Of a DNA stretch of 64,000 nt, positions 57,030 to 64,000 are shown piece by piece. The notes beneath the pieces are model-generated. The model was not told where the DNA came from. It searched no databases and worked only from the letters and a program-made list of their open reading frames with translations. This DNA comes from Burkholderiales bacterium LSUCC0115 (GTDB lineage Bacteria > Pseudomonadota > Gammaproteobacteria > Burkholderiales > Burkholderiaceae_A). The DNA is taken from NCBI GenBank assembly GCA_009646425.1, contig WJBW01000003.1, forward strand, positions 62,001 through 126,000, read 5' to 3'. Position numbers and translations under genes: made by a program. Within the stretch, counting starts at the first letter, position 1, and each line of letters opens with the position of its first letter.

Positions 57030-58628
57030 CTAAAACCTTTCGAACAAGATAGACAGGCTTTCGGACGAAGACGGCAAAACAAATACAACCAACAACAAGA
57101 GGAGGCAGACCACCAGGGCAGCCAGCACCACCAGGCTGCGCCGCAGGCTCCGAAGCTCCTGGGCCTGTTGGGCCAATACCAGTGCCATGGCCTGGTCTGG
57201 CGGCTGGGCGGCACGGGTCAATGCTGAGTGGACCAGCCGAGGCAGCTGCGGCAATAGTTTGGCCCATCGCTCGCCTTCACGGCTGGCCTGCTCCTTCAGA
57301 GCGCGCCAGCCAATCTGTTCTTGCATCCAGTTCTCTAAAAAGGGTTTGGCGGTAACCCAGAGATCCAGGTCTGGATCCAATTGCCGCCCAAGCCCCTCAA
57401 TGTTCAACAAGGTCTTCTGAAGCAAGACGAGCTGGGGTTGAATGACCACATTGAAACGACGAGAAGCCTGAAACAGACGCAGAAGAACCTGCCCCAGGGA
57501 GATGTCTTTCAGAGGCCGGTCAAAGAAGGGCTCACAGACGCCGCGGACAGCCGCCTCCAGAGCATCGACGCGGGTGTCGGCCGGGGCCCACCCAGATTCG
57601 ATGTGCAGCTCGGCCACCCGGCGATAGTCGCGGCGGAAGAAGGCGAGAAAGTTCTGGGCCAGGTAATTCTTGTCGTACTCCGACAGTGTGCCCATGATCC
57701 CGAAGTCCAGCGCAATGTAATGGCCGAAATGAGGCCCTCGGTCACAGACCAGAATATTGCCCGGGTGCATATCGGCATGGAAGTAGCCATCTCGGAAGAC
57801 CTGGGTGAAGAAGATCTCCACGCCCTCTCTGGAGAGCTGCTTGAGGTCCATCTTGGCGTCTCGGAGTTGTTGCATCCGACCGATGGGAATGCCGTAGACG
57901 CGCTCCATCACGATCACGTTGATGCGGCAGTAATCCCAGACCATCTCCGGCACCTGCAGCAGTCCCGAGCCTTCGAAGTTGCGTCTCAGCTGGGCGGCAT
58001 TGGCCGCCTCCCGAACCAGGTCGAGCTCGTCGTGCAGGTGATTGTCGAATTCGGCCACCACTTCTCTGGGCTTGAGTCGACGGCCATCCACCGAGAGCCG
58101 CTCGACCAACTGGGCAAACAATCTGAGCAGGGCCAGGTCTTTGTTGATCGCCGCGAGCATGCCTGGGCGCAAGACCTTGACCGCGACTTCTCGGCCATCG
58201 TGCAAACGTGCGAAATGAACCTGGGCAATCGAGGCACTGGCAACGGGCTGGTCATCAAACTCCGAAAAAATCTGCTCGATGGGCTGGCCCAGCTCGGCTT
58301 CGATGGTTCTTCTGGCAATGCGGGAGTCAAAAGGCGGTACGCGATCCTGGAGCAACGTCAATTCGTCGGCGATGTCTTGGGGCATGAGGTCGCGCCGAGT
58401 CGAGAGCACCTGACCGAATTTAACGAAGATGGGGCCCAGGCTCTCCAGGGCTTCTCGGATTCGTTGGCCACGCGGCGCGGTAAAACGACGGCCCAAGCGC
58501 AGGACCCACAACAGGCCCCCTAGCAGACGGGAGTTCAGACCCCGCCTGGCACCATCGATGGCCAGCTGGTCCAGGCCGAATCGCCAGACCACCCAGGCAA
58601 TGGTGAGAAGACGGGTGAGCGAGGTCAT
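57030..58628 (-). CDS. ubiB: Ubiquinone biosynthesis protein UbiB (ADCK-like kinase fold)
   Basis: A 532-residue atypical kinase-like ATPase that supports coenzyme Q synthesis at the membrane. The KxGQ motif is in [16 protein letters not shown] near residue 70, the Ala-rich loop in [14 protein letters not shown], the catalytic region [12 protein letters not shown], and the metal-binding [11 protein letters not shown]-terminal membrane segment ([20 protein letters not shown], near 505) anchors it. Its start overlaps ttcA (ATGA). Length fits the family (E. coli 546). Confidence 0.95.
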   Translation of the reverse strand: MTSLTRLLTIAWVVWRFGLDQLAIDGARRGLNSRLLGGLLWVLRLGRRFTAPRGQRIREALESLGPIFVKFGQVLSTRRDLMPQDIADELTLLQDRVPPFDSRIARRTIEAELGQPIEQIFSEFDDQPVASASIAQVHFARLHDGREVAVKVLRPGMLAAINKDLALLRLFAQLVERLSVDGRRLKPREVVAEFDNHLHDELDLVREAANAAQLRRNFEGSGLLQVPEMVWDYCRINVIVMERVYGIPIGRMQQLRDAKMDLKQLSREGVEIFFTQVFRDGYFHADMHPGNILVCDRGPHFGHYIALDFGIMGTLSEYDKNYLAQNFLAFFRRDYRRVAELHIESGWAPADTRVDALEAAVRGVCEPFFDRPLKDISLGQVLLRLFQASRRFNVVIQPQLVLLQKTLLNIEGLGRQLDPDLDLWVTAKPFLENWMQEQIGWRALKEQASREGERWAKLLPQLPRLVHSALTRAAQPPDQAMALVLAQQAQELRSLRRSLVVLAALVVCLLLLLVVFVLPSSSESLSILFERF

Positions 58629-59509
58629 GAGAACTGTTGCCGATCGAAGGCCAGGTCACCGTCTGGCTGTGGCTGACCATCGGGCCGCAGGCTCGCAAAG
58701 TCAAAGAGCGCTCGGTCCAGCAGGTGGGAGGGTTTGACGTTGGTCAGGGCTTTGAACATGGATTCGATGCGACCGGGATGCTGCCGCTCCCAGGATTTAA
58801 GCATGGCCTTGACCTGTTGACGCTGCAGGTTTTCCTGAGATCCGCAGAGGTCGCAGGGAATGATGGGAAAAGCCTTGTGAACAGCCCAGGCCTGTAGGTC
58901 TTCTTCTTCGACGTAAGCCAGGGGTCGGATGACCGTGTGCCGGCCATCGTCTGAGACCAACTTCGGCGGCATGGACTTCAGGGCACCCCCAAAAAACAGA
59001 TTCAGGAAAAAGGTCTGCAGGATGTCGTCGCGATGATGGCCCAGGGCAATCTTGGTGGCTTTGAGTTCGCTGGCCACTCGGTAGAGTGTTCCGCGTCGGA
59101 GCCGAGAGCACAGTGAGCACATGGTCTGCCCCTCTGGAATGACGCGTTTGACGATGCTGTAGGTGTCCTGCTCCTCGATGTGGAAGTCCACCCCCAAGTC
59201 TCGTAGGTAGTTGGGCAGCGTGTCTTTTGGAAAGCCGGGGTGGCCCTGGTCCAGGTTGACGGCCACCAGCTCAAAGGCCACCGGTGCCCTGCTCTGCAAA
59301 GAGAGCAGCAGGTCGAGCAGCCCATAGCTATCTTTGCCGCCTGACAGACAGACCATGACCCGATCACCCGCTTCGATCATGTTGAAGTCGGCAATGGCCT
59401 CACCAACCTGCCGGTGCAATCGCTTGGAGAGCTTGTTGACCTCGGTCGGATTGCGCAGGGCACGAGGCCGCGAGGACAGATGGTCGATGGAGACTAGCTG
59501 GGTCGCCAT
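58625..59509 (-). CDS. ttcA: tRNA 2-thiocytidine synthetase TtcA
   Basis: A 294-residue enzyme that thiolates cytidine 32 of some tRNAs. The ATP-pyrophosphatase PP-loop SGGKDS is at residues 56-61. The iron-sulfur cysteines are present: Cys131 and Cys134 in [11 protein letters not shown], and Cys222 in [32 protein letters not shown] is also conserved. Its start lies within the folB end (16-nt overlap) and its stop overlaps ubiB by 4 nt. Confidence 0.95.
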   Translation of the reverse strand: MATQLVSIDHLSSRPRALRNPTEVNKLSKRLHRQVGEAIADFNMIEAGDRVMVCLSGGKDSYGLLDLLLSLQSRAPVAFELVAVNLDQGHPGFPKDTLPNYLRDLGVDFHIEEQDTYSIVKRVIPEGQTMCSLCSRLRRGTLYRVASELKATKIALGHHRDDILQTFFLNLFFGGALKSMPPKLVSDDGRHTVIRPLAYVEEEDLQAWAVHKAFPIIPCDLCGSQENLQRQQVKAMLKSWERQHPGRIESMFKALTNVKPSHLLDRALFDFASLRPDGQPQPDGDLAFDRQQFS

Positions 59510-59886
59510 TCAAATACCTCAATGCCAACCGTCTGGCAGTCTGGATAGACATCCGGCTTTTGGGTGGTCACCCGCACGGCTCGAACCCCCTGAGGCTCAA
59601 AACACAGCCGAACAATGTCGTCGATTAAGGTCTCTTGCAGGTTGTAGTGGCGGCTGTGGGTGAGCTTGTGAACACCCATGCGAATGAAGTCATAGTCCAC
59701 AACGTCTTGGACGTCGTCTCTGGTTGAGCTCGACACCTGTTTGGGGACAAAAAGCTCGACACTTACCAGGATGCGTTGGCGGGCTTCTTTCTCGAAATCA
59801 TGAAAACCGATCGAGGCCTCCAAGGAGAATTCTTGTAGAAAAATACGGCGACAATCGGAGAGTCTGGGGTCTAGGAGTGCAGTCAT
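59494..59886 (-). CDS. folB: Dihydroneopterin aldolase
   Basis: A 130-residue FolB-family enzyme converting dihydroneopterin to hydroxymethyl-dihydropterin plus glycolaldehyde in folate synthesis. Family features are the N-terminal [20 protein letters not shown] (with conserved GxxxxE), the middle [15 protein letters not shown], and the C-terminal [21 protein letters not shown]. It overlaps the upstream SDR gene by 4 nt and ttcA by 16 nt. The adjacency to a pteridine reductase-like protein supports the folate role. Confidence 0.92.
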   Translation of the reverse strand: MTALLDPRLSDCRRIFLQEFSLEASIGFHDFEKEARQRILVSVELFVPKQVSSSTRDDVQDVVDYDFIRMGVHKLTHSRHYNLQETLIDDIVRLCFEPQGVRAVRVTTQKPDVYPDCQTVGIEVFEWRPS

Positions 59887-60713
59887 CGGATTTGGAACAT
59901 CACATCACGGTCAGAGGGAATCAGGTGCTGGCCACCGTCGACCAGTAGGTTAACCCCTGTGATCGCTTTGGCACTGGCCAGCCAGGCGATGGCCTGGGCA
60001 ATGTCCTGGGGCGTGCTCGAGGCCCCCAAGGGCGTCATTCGGTGAGCCCGCTCAAATTCCGCCAATGTCTGATCAGCCGACGGCAGGGTGATGCCGGGCG
60101 AGACGCCGACGATCCGCAACACCGGGGCAAAAGATTTGGCCATCAGGGTGGTCGCGGTGAGCAGAGCGGCCTTGGACAGGGTGTAGGAAAAGAAGTCTGG
60201 GTTCAGATTCTCGAGCTTCTGGTCTAGCAGGTTTACAACGCAGGCCGACGGCCTGCTCGTCGGCTGCAGATCTTTGGCCTTTTCGCCACCCCGCATTGCA
60301 AAGAGGGCCTGGGTGAGCAGCATGGGCGCGACCAGGTTGGTCTGGTAATGCGCCAACAAACCGACCCCGCTGGCATCTGTTGGGCTATCGACCTCAAAGC
60401 GGCTGGCATTGTTCACCAAAAGTCGGATTGGCTGATGCAGATCCGACTCGATGCTGGCGAGCCAGTCTCGGGCCGTCGTAGATGGCAGACCATCTGATTG
60501 TTTTGCCAAGTCATCGAGACTGGCGGGGTAAACGCCTGCCAAGCCACCGTCGCGGTTGATGCTGGCCGCCACCTCATCGGCTTCATGCCGCGACCGATGA
60601 CAGTGCAGCGCCACGGCCCAGCCTTGTTTTGCCAACTCCCGAGCGATGTCCGCGCCAAGACGCCGACCAGCGCCGGTGATCAAGGCCAAGCCTTTGGATG
60701 GATCGAATGCCAT
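59883..60713 (-). CDS. SDR-family reductase, FolM/pteridine-reductase-like
   Basis: A 276-residue short-chain dehydrogenase. The cofactor motif reads LITGAGRRLGADIAREL near residue 11, the TGxxxRxG form seen in pteridine reductases. NNAS follows near 115 and the catalytic Tyr-Lys is in FFSYTLSKAALLTATT. The gene is coupled to folB (ATGA), so dihydromonapterin or dihydropterin reduction, as for FolM, is the best guess. The ATG at 60713 is used; an upstream GTG-like extension overlaps the divergent methyltransferase gene. It is the first gene of the seven-gene run to glmS. Confidence 0.82.
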   Translation of the reverse strand: MAFDPSKGLALITGAGRRLGADIARELAKQGWAVALHCHRSRHEADEVAASINRDGGLAGVYPASLDDLAKQSDGLPSTTARDWLASIESDLHQPIRLLVNNASRFEVDSPTDASGVGLLAHYQTNLVAPMLLTQALFAMRGGEKAKDLQPTSRPSACVVNLLDQKLENLNPDFFSYTLSKAALLTATTLMAKSFAPVLRIVGVSPGITLPSADQTLAEFERAHRMTPLGASSTPQDIAQAIAWLASAKAITGVNLLVDGGQHLIPSDRDVMFQIR

Positions 60714-60744
60714 GGCGCAAGTGTAGCTTTGATACCCTGCCAGC

Positions 60745-61986
60745 ATGCATACAAGCCTCATCGATGAACTGATGGCGCTGGCCGCGACTGAGGGCGGTTG
60801 GCTTGGCTTTGATCAATTCATGGCCCTGGCCCTGACGCACCCACTCGAGGGCTACTACAGCCGGTCTCGATCCGCCGACCAGCCAGAGGGCCCTTTCGGT
60901 AGCCGAGGGGACTTTGTCACAGCACCCATGCTGGGCCCTTGGCTCGGCCTGGTCATGGCCCAGAAGTTTCGTGGCCTGCGGTCCCGGGCCCTTGCACTTG
61001 GCCAAGACCCAGGTGGCTTGTCGATCACCGAATTTGGGGCTGGCACCGGACAGCTCGCTGCCGACTGCTTGCTGGCCTTGGCCCAGTCCGAGGCTCTGCC
61101 CAGCCGTTATGAGCTCATCGAGGTGAGCCCGGCCCTGGCAGACCTTCAGAGGCAGACCATCGCGAGGCATCTGGGTCGTTCGCTGGGTTCGCAGCAGGCT
61201 GAGCCGATCCTTGAACGGCTCGTCTGGTCGAGTTATCAGGGCACCCGCTCTGGACTGGTGGTCGCCAATGAGGTGGCCGATGCCCTGCCGGTTAAGCGCT
61301 TTGAATGGCAAGGGCTGTCCCAGCCGGTTTTAGAATGGGGTCTGGCCTTCGAGCAGGGACGATTGGTCTGGCAGAGCCGTCCGGCAACCGAGGCGATGGA
61401 AAGAGCCGTTCGCGAGCGACATCAGATGTACCGACAGGACCGGCCTGATCTGCCCGACTGGGGCATGGGCCATCAAGGGGAGTGGTCACCGTGGCTTGAG
61501 CCTTGGGCGAAGTCTTTGATGGAAGGCTTGCGTTGGGGTGAATGTCTGGTCCTGGATTATGGGTATGAGCGTGTCGAGCTGGACCATGCCGACCGATCTA
61601 GGGGCACCCTGGTTGGCCATCTTCAGCACAGACGAGTGGACGACTTTCAGGCGATGCTGGACCAGCCTGGTCAGATGGATCTGACCGCACACGTGGATTT
61701 CACAGCCCTCCACAAAGCCTGGTCACAGCACGCCGACTGGCAGATCAGTCTTCAGACGCAGGCCGACTGGCTTCTGGAGCATGGTGTTCTGGAAATGGCG
61801 CAGGACCACTTGTTTAGTGGCGGGCAGCAGCTGGGTCAGGTACCCGATGAGCCGGCGAAGCTTCGGCAACTCGCCGGCCTGCAGACCCTACTCTCGGATG
61901 CCGCCATGGGGCAGTCCTTTATGGTGATGACTGCCGCAAGGCTTGAGTCAACCAGGCGGTCCTCGCCTGTAGCACCGCCGTCTTGA
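60745..61986 (+). CDS. MidA/NDUFAF7-like SAM-dependent methyltransferase (DUF185)
   Basis: A 413-residue class I methyltransferase of the PF02636 group. The SAM motif ITEFGAGTGQLAADCLLAL is near residue 93. Other family blocks are FGSRGDFVTAPMLGPWLGLV, YELIEVSPALADLQRQT, VVANEVADALPVKRF, ECLVLDYGYERVEL and LTAHVDFTAL. Mitochondrial members methylate an arginine in a complex I subunit; the bacterial target is unproven. It is divergent from the SDR gene (31 nt) and its last 68 nt overlap the end of cca on the other strand. Confidence 0.88.
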   Translation: MHTSLIDELMALAATEGGWLGFDQFMALALTHPLEGYYSRSRSADQPEGPFGSRGDFVTAPMLGPWLGLVMAQKFRGLRSRALALGQDPGGLSITEFGAGTGQLAADCLLALAQSEALPSRYELIEVSPALADLQRQTIARHLGRSLGSQQAEPILERLVWSSYQGTRSGLVVANEVADALPVKRFEWQGLSQPVLEWGLAFEQGRLVWQSRPATEAMERAVRERHQMYRQDRPDLPDWGMGHQGEWSPWLEPWAKSLMEGLRWGECLVLDYGYERVELDHADRSRGTLVGHLQHRRVDDFQAMLDQPGQMDLTAHVDFTALHKAWSQHADWQISLQTQADWLLEHGVLEMAQDHLFSGGQQLGQVPDEPAKLRQLAGLQTLLSDAAMGQSFMVMTAARLESTRRSSPVAPPS

Positions 61987-63145
61987 TGTCTTCCCCAGCC
62001 GTTGCGGCTGCCTGTGCAGCCTCGCCCATTGGCGCTCTGGCGGCTGCCCCCAGTCGTTTGGCCAGCGAATGGACAGCGGTTGATGAGACCAACCCCAGAG
62101 TGATGGCCAGAGTGACCATCTGCTCGAGGGGCTCTGGCTTTCGAAAGAGATCGTAACGAGCAAGCCATTGGACGCCACGTTTGGCCAGGTCCTCGATGAG
62201 CGGGTCCTGGTCTGTTGGCGTCATGACCGAGAGCGCCGTCTCATATTGACTCGATAGTGCAGCCAGGGTTTGCGGGCCTTGGCTCGCAAAAAAAGCCTGC
62301 CAATGCTGAACGGATTTTGGCAGGGCTTTGGCCAGCTGGCCGCCGCCGCTTGAGAAAAGCCAGCCAGCCAAAACATGACCATCGGTTCGCGCACTGGCCA
62401 TTGCATCGAGTGTGAGCCATCGATCAGAAGCCAGCGGTGGTTCACCAACGATTCGCTCCCAGGCACCGGTCTCCACCAGAAAAGCCACCATGGCAGAGGG
62501 CTTCTGAGCCTGCAGACCCTTGAGCAATTCCTGCCAGACCCGCTCGGCTACCAGGCTGTCCGCCTCTCCTTTTGAGACGATGGTCTCGCATAGCTGTCGG
62601 GTCTCCGGGGCCACTTCGAAATCAGGCCACCGGGACAGGAAACGGGCCAGACGAATCAGTCGGACCGGGTCTTCCTCGAAGGCCGGGCTGACGTGCCGCA
62701 GTGTTCTGTCTCGCAGATCTCTGAGTCCACCGTAGGGGTCGTGCAACTGGCCTTGTTCATCGACGGCCAAGGCGTTGATCGTCAGATCACGCCGGGCCAG
62801 GTCGTCCTCGAGCGTCACCGATTCGTCGGCCTGAAAGACAAACCCCTGATAGCCCCGACCGGTTTTGCGCTCGGTTCGGGCCAGTGCGTATTCGGCATGG
62901 TGGACGGGGTGCAGAAACACTGGAAAGTCTTTGCCGACTGGCACAAAACCAGCGGTCAGCAGATGCTCCGGTCGGCAACCCACCACCAGGTAGTCCCGGT
63001 CTGCACTGGACTCACCCAGCAAGGCGTCTCTAACCGCTCCGCCGACACAGAAGAGTCGCGCACTGCTCGGCAACTTCGCCATGCGAGGGTCGGATCGATC
63101 CGGGGCCAGCGCCTGAAGCGCAGGCGAGAGCGGATCAAGCACCAT
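61919..63145 (-). CDS. cca: CCA-adding tRNA nucleotidyltransferase
   Basis: Class II nucleotidyltransferase that builds or repairs the 3'-CCA of tRNAs. The signature LFCVGGAVRDALLG is at about 31-44, the catalytic aspartates in SADRDYLVVG (49-51), then ARRDLTINALAVDEQGQ and EEDPVRLIRLARF. The C-terminal half is helical and lacks a clear HD phosphohydrolase motif, so it is probably the short form. The start ATG at 63145 follows the stop of the upstream gene by 10 nt; ATG at 63082 is a possible alternative. Length from 63145 is 408 residues. Confidence 0.9.
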   Translation of the reverse strand: MVLDPLSPALQALAPDRSDPRMAKLPSSARLFCVGGAVRDALLGESSADRDYLVVGCRPEHLLTAGFVPVGKDFPVFLHPVHHAEYALARTERKTGRGYQGFVFQADESVTLEDDLARRDLTINALAVDEQGQLHDPYGGLRDLRDRTLRHVSPAFEEDPVRLIRLARFLSRWPDFEVAPETRQLCETIVSKGEADSLVAERVWQELLKGLQAQKPSAMVAFLVETGAWERIVGEPPLASDRWLTLDAMASARTDGHVLAGWLFSSGGGQLAKALPKSVQHWQAFFASQGPQTLAALSSQYETALSVMTPTDQDPLIEDLAKRGVQWLARYDLFRKPEPLEQMVTLAITLGLVSSTAVHSLAKRLGAAARAPMGEAAQAAATAGEDIKTAVLQARTAWLTQALRQSSP

Positions 63146-63155
63146 CTGTCTTGGC

Positions 63156-64000
63156 CTATCGATCAACCTGCTGGCGCGCGACATGATGGCTGCGTCGATG
63201 CAGCAGCCGATTGGCGTGTACCTGGCCCAAGAAATGGGGCGCCACTGCGTGAAGACCAACGGGATGAGAGATCCCGAGCAGGGGATCCATCGGCCCGCTG
63301 GCCACATTGGGCTGGCTGGCGGAGGCCAGGTTGTCTCGGCTCAGCAGAGGTCTGCCAGGCATCCTCTCCATGATCACGGCCTGAAGCCAAGCCAGACTGT
63401 CTGGCAGCGCCAGAATGGGCCGACGACAATTGGCATAGTGCCCTGCCCAGTAGGCGATCTCATACAGGCTTAATACATCTGGTCCAGCACATTCATAGAT
63501 TTTTCCGGCCGTTTCGGGTCGATCAATGCAGCTGGTTACGGCCGTGATCAGATCGCCAATGTAGATGGGCTGAAAGCGAGCGTGTGGCGTGACCAGGGGC
63601 AAAACGGGCAGAACAGACTGCATGCTTGCGAAGAGATTCAGAAACGCGTCTCCCGGTCCAAACACCACCGAGGGTCGAAGAATCGTGAGGTCAAGGTGAC
63701 CCGCTCGGCGCAAGGCCAGCTCACCCGCAGCCTTGGAGCGCAGGTACATGGATGGCGCTGTCTCCGAGGCCCCCAAGGCACTGACATGAATCAGCCGGGT
63801 CATGCCACCACGTTGCATCACGCGTGCAATTCGAGCTGGCAGCTTGACGTGAGCCTCATCAAAATCAGGACCCCAGGGCTTGCCAGCTCTGGACTGCAGG
63901 ATGCCCACCAGGTTGATCACAACCTGACTGTCTTGAAGTGCATCTGCGATCTCACCCTCTTGGCTCAAAGGGCTTTGGATGATCTCGATACCAGGCAGGA
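63156..64000 (-). CDS. NAD(P)-binding epimerase, complex I NDUFA9-like (5' end outside window)
   Basis: Partial gene: the frame is open through the window edge, so the N-terminal Rossmann motif lies beyond base 64000. The visible part has VVINLVGILQSRAGKPWGPD, TRLIHVSALGASETAPSMYL, RSKAAGELALRRAG (YxxxK-type position), LTILRPSVVFGPGDAFLNLF, and FQPIYIGDLITAV. These fit the atypical SDR group often annotated as complex I NDUFA9 subunit-like in Betaproteobacteria. The biochemical role is unknown. The stop lies 10 nt before cca, so the two are likely co-transcribed. Confidence 0.85.
   Translation of the reverse strand, partial: LPGIEIIQSPLSQEGEIADALQDSQVVINLVGILQSRAGKPWGPDFDEAHVKLPARIARVMQRGGMTRLIHVSALGASETAPSMYLRSKAAGELALRRAGHLDLTILRPSVVFGPGDAFLNLFASMQSVLPVLPLVTPHARFQPIYIGDLITAVTSCIDRPETAGKIYECAGPDVLSLYEIAYWAGHYANCRRPILALPDSLAWLQAVIMERMPGRPLLSRDNLASASQPNVASGPMDPLLGISHPVGLHAVAPHFLGQVHANRLLHRRSHHVARQQVDR

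Overview
The window is a compact, GC-rich piece of a betaproteobacterial chromosome. Gene content and order point to Burkholderiales, most probably an Alcaligenaceae-type organism: topB-dprA-def-fmt-htpX-rsmB-DUF4390-ntrYX-like-trkAH; glutathione synthesis joined to an EIIA/HPr/EI phosphotransfer chain; the betaproteobacterial type of GshA; metX-metW; gatCAB divergent from mreBCD-mrdA-rodA. The taxonomic call is an inference from gene order and family types; no 16S gene is present. The first 496 bases are the 3' end of gyrB, so the left edge probably lies near the replication origin. No rRNA, tRNA, CRISPR, prophage, insertion sequence or recognisable defence system is visible, and no gene-free stretch exceeds 300 bases.

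Layout. (1) 1-1420: gyrB end and a cytosolic 5'-nucleotidase. (2) 1486-4632: topB and a wrecked dprA, on the minus strand. (3) 4609-14606: a plus-strand run, def-fmt-htpX-rsmB-DUF4390-NtrY-like kinase-NtrX-like regulator-trkA-trkH, mostly overlapping or with gaps under 30 nt. (4) 14608-18560, minus: metX-metW-hydroxyacyl-CoA dehydrogenase-MFS. (5) 18662-19090: a stand-alone LuxR-type DNA-binding protein. (6) 19142-23887, minus: gshA-gshB-EIIA(Man)-HPr-EI. (7) 24003-26574, minus: TorF-family porin-glnK-amtB, with a sigma-54 promoter and NtrC-like sites upstream and an intrinsic terminator downstream. (8) 26816-30931: ubiK, comM, an MFS protein, a lipoprotein and a DUF1840 protein. (9) 30949-44708, minus: mreB-mreC-mreD-mrdA-rodA, then aceK-GMC oxidoreductase-MBL hydrolase-metH. 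(10) 44797-48071, plus: gatC-gatA-gatB. (11) 48055-52264: AmpG-like permease, M48 lipoprotein protease, xthA, pyrE, universal stress protein. (12) 52312-60713, minus: a seven-gene run, SDR/pteridine reductase-folB-ttcA-ubiB-Na+/solute symporter-glmU-glmS. (13) 60745-64000: MidA-like methyltransferase, cca and the start of an NDUFA9-like epimerase gene cut by the window edge.

The region is mainly housekeeping: translation (def, fmt, gatCAB, rsmB, ttcA, cca), cell shape and wall (mre/rod, PBP2, AmpG, glmS, glmU), one-carbon, sulfur and folate metabolism (metX, metW, metH, folB), redox and quinone functions (gshAB, ubiB, ubiK, MidA) and nitrogen uptake (glnK-amtB). I found no obviously new multi-gene system. 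The points most worth a second look are: the internally deleted and frameshifted dprA beside an intact comM; a sigma-54/NtrC-like control region that places an outer-membrane porin at the head of the ammonium-uptake operon; an NtrX-like regulator without its AAA+ domain; a 12-bp in-frame duplication in comM; an inverted repeat spanning the facing stop codons of two convergent genes; and repeated antisense overlap at convergent 3' ends. TTG and GTG starts are common, and several gene starts below were moved to the codon best supported by a ribosome-binding site or family alignment.
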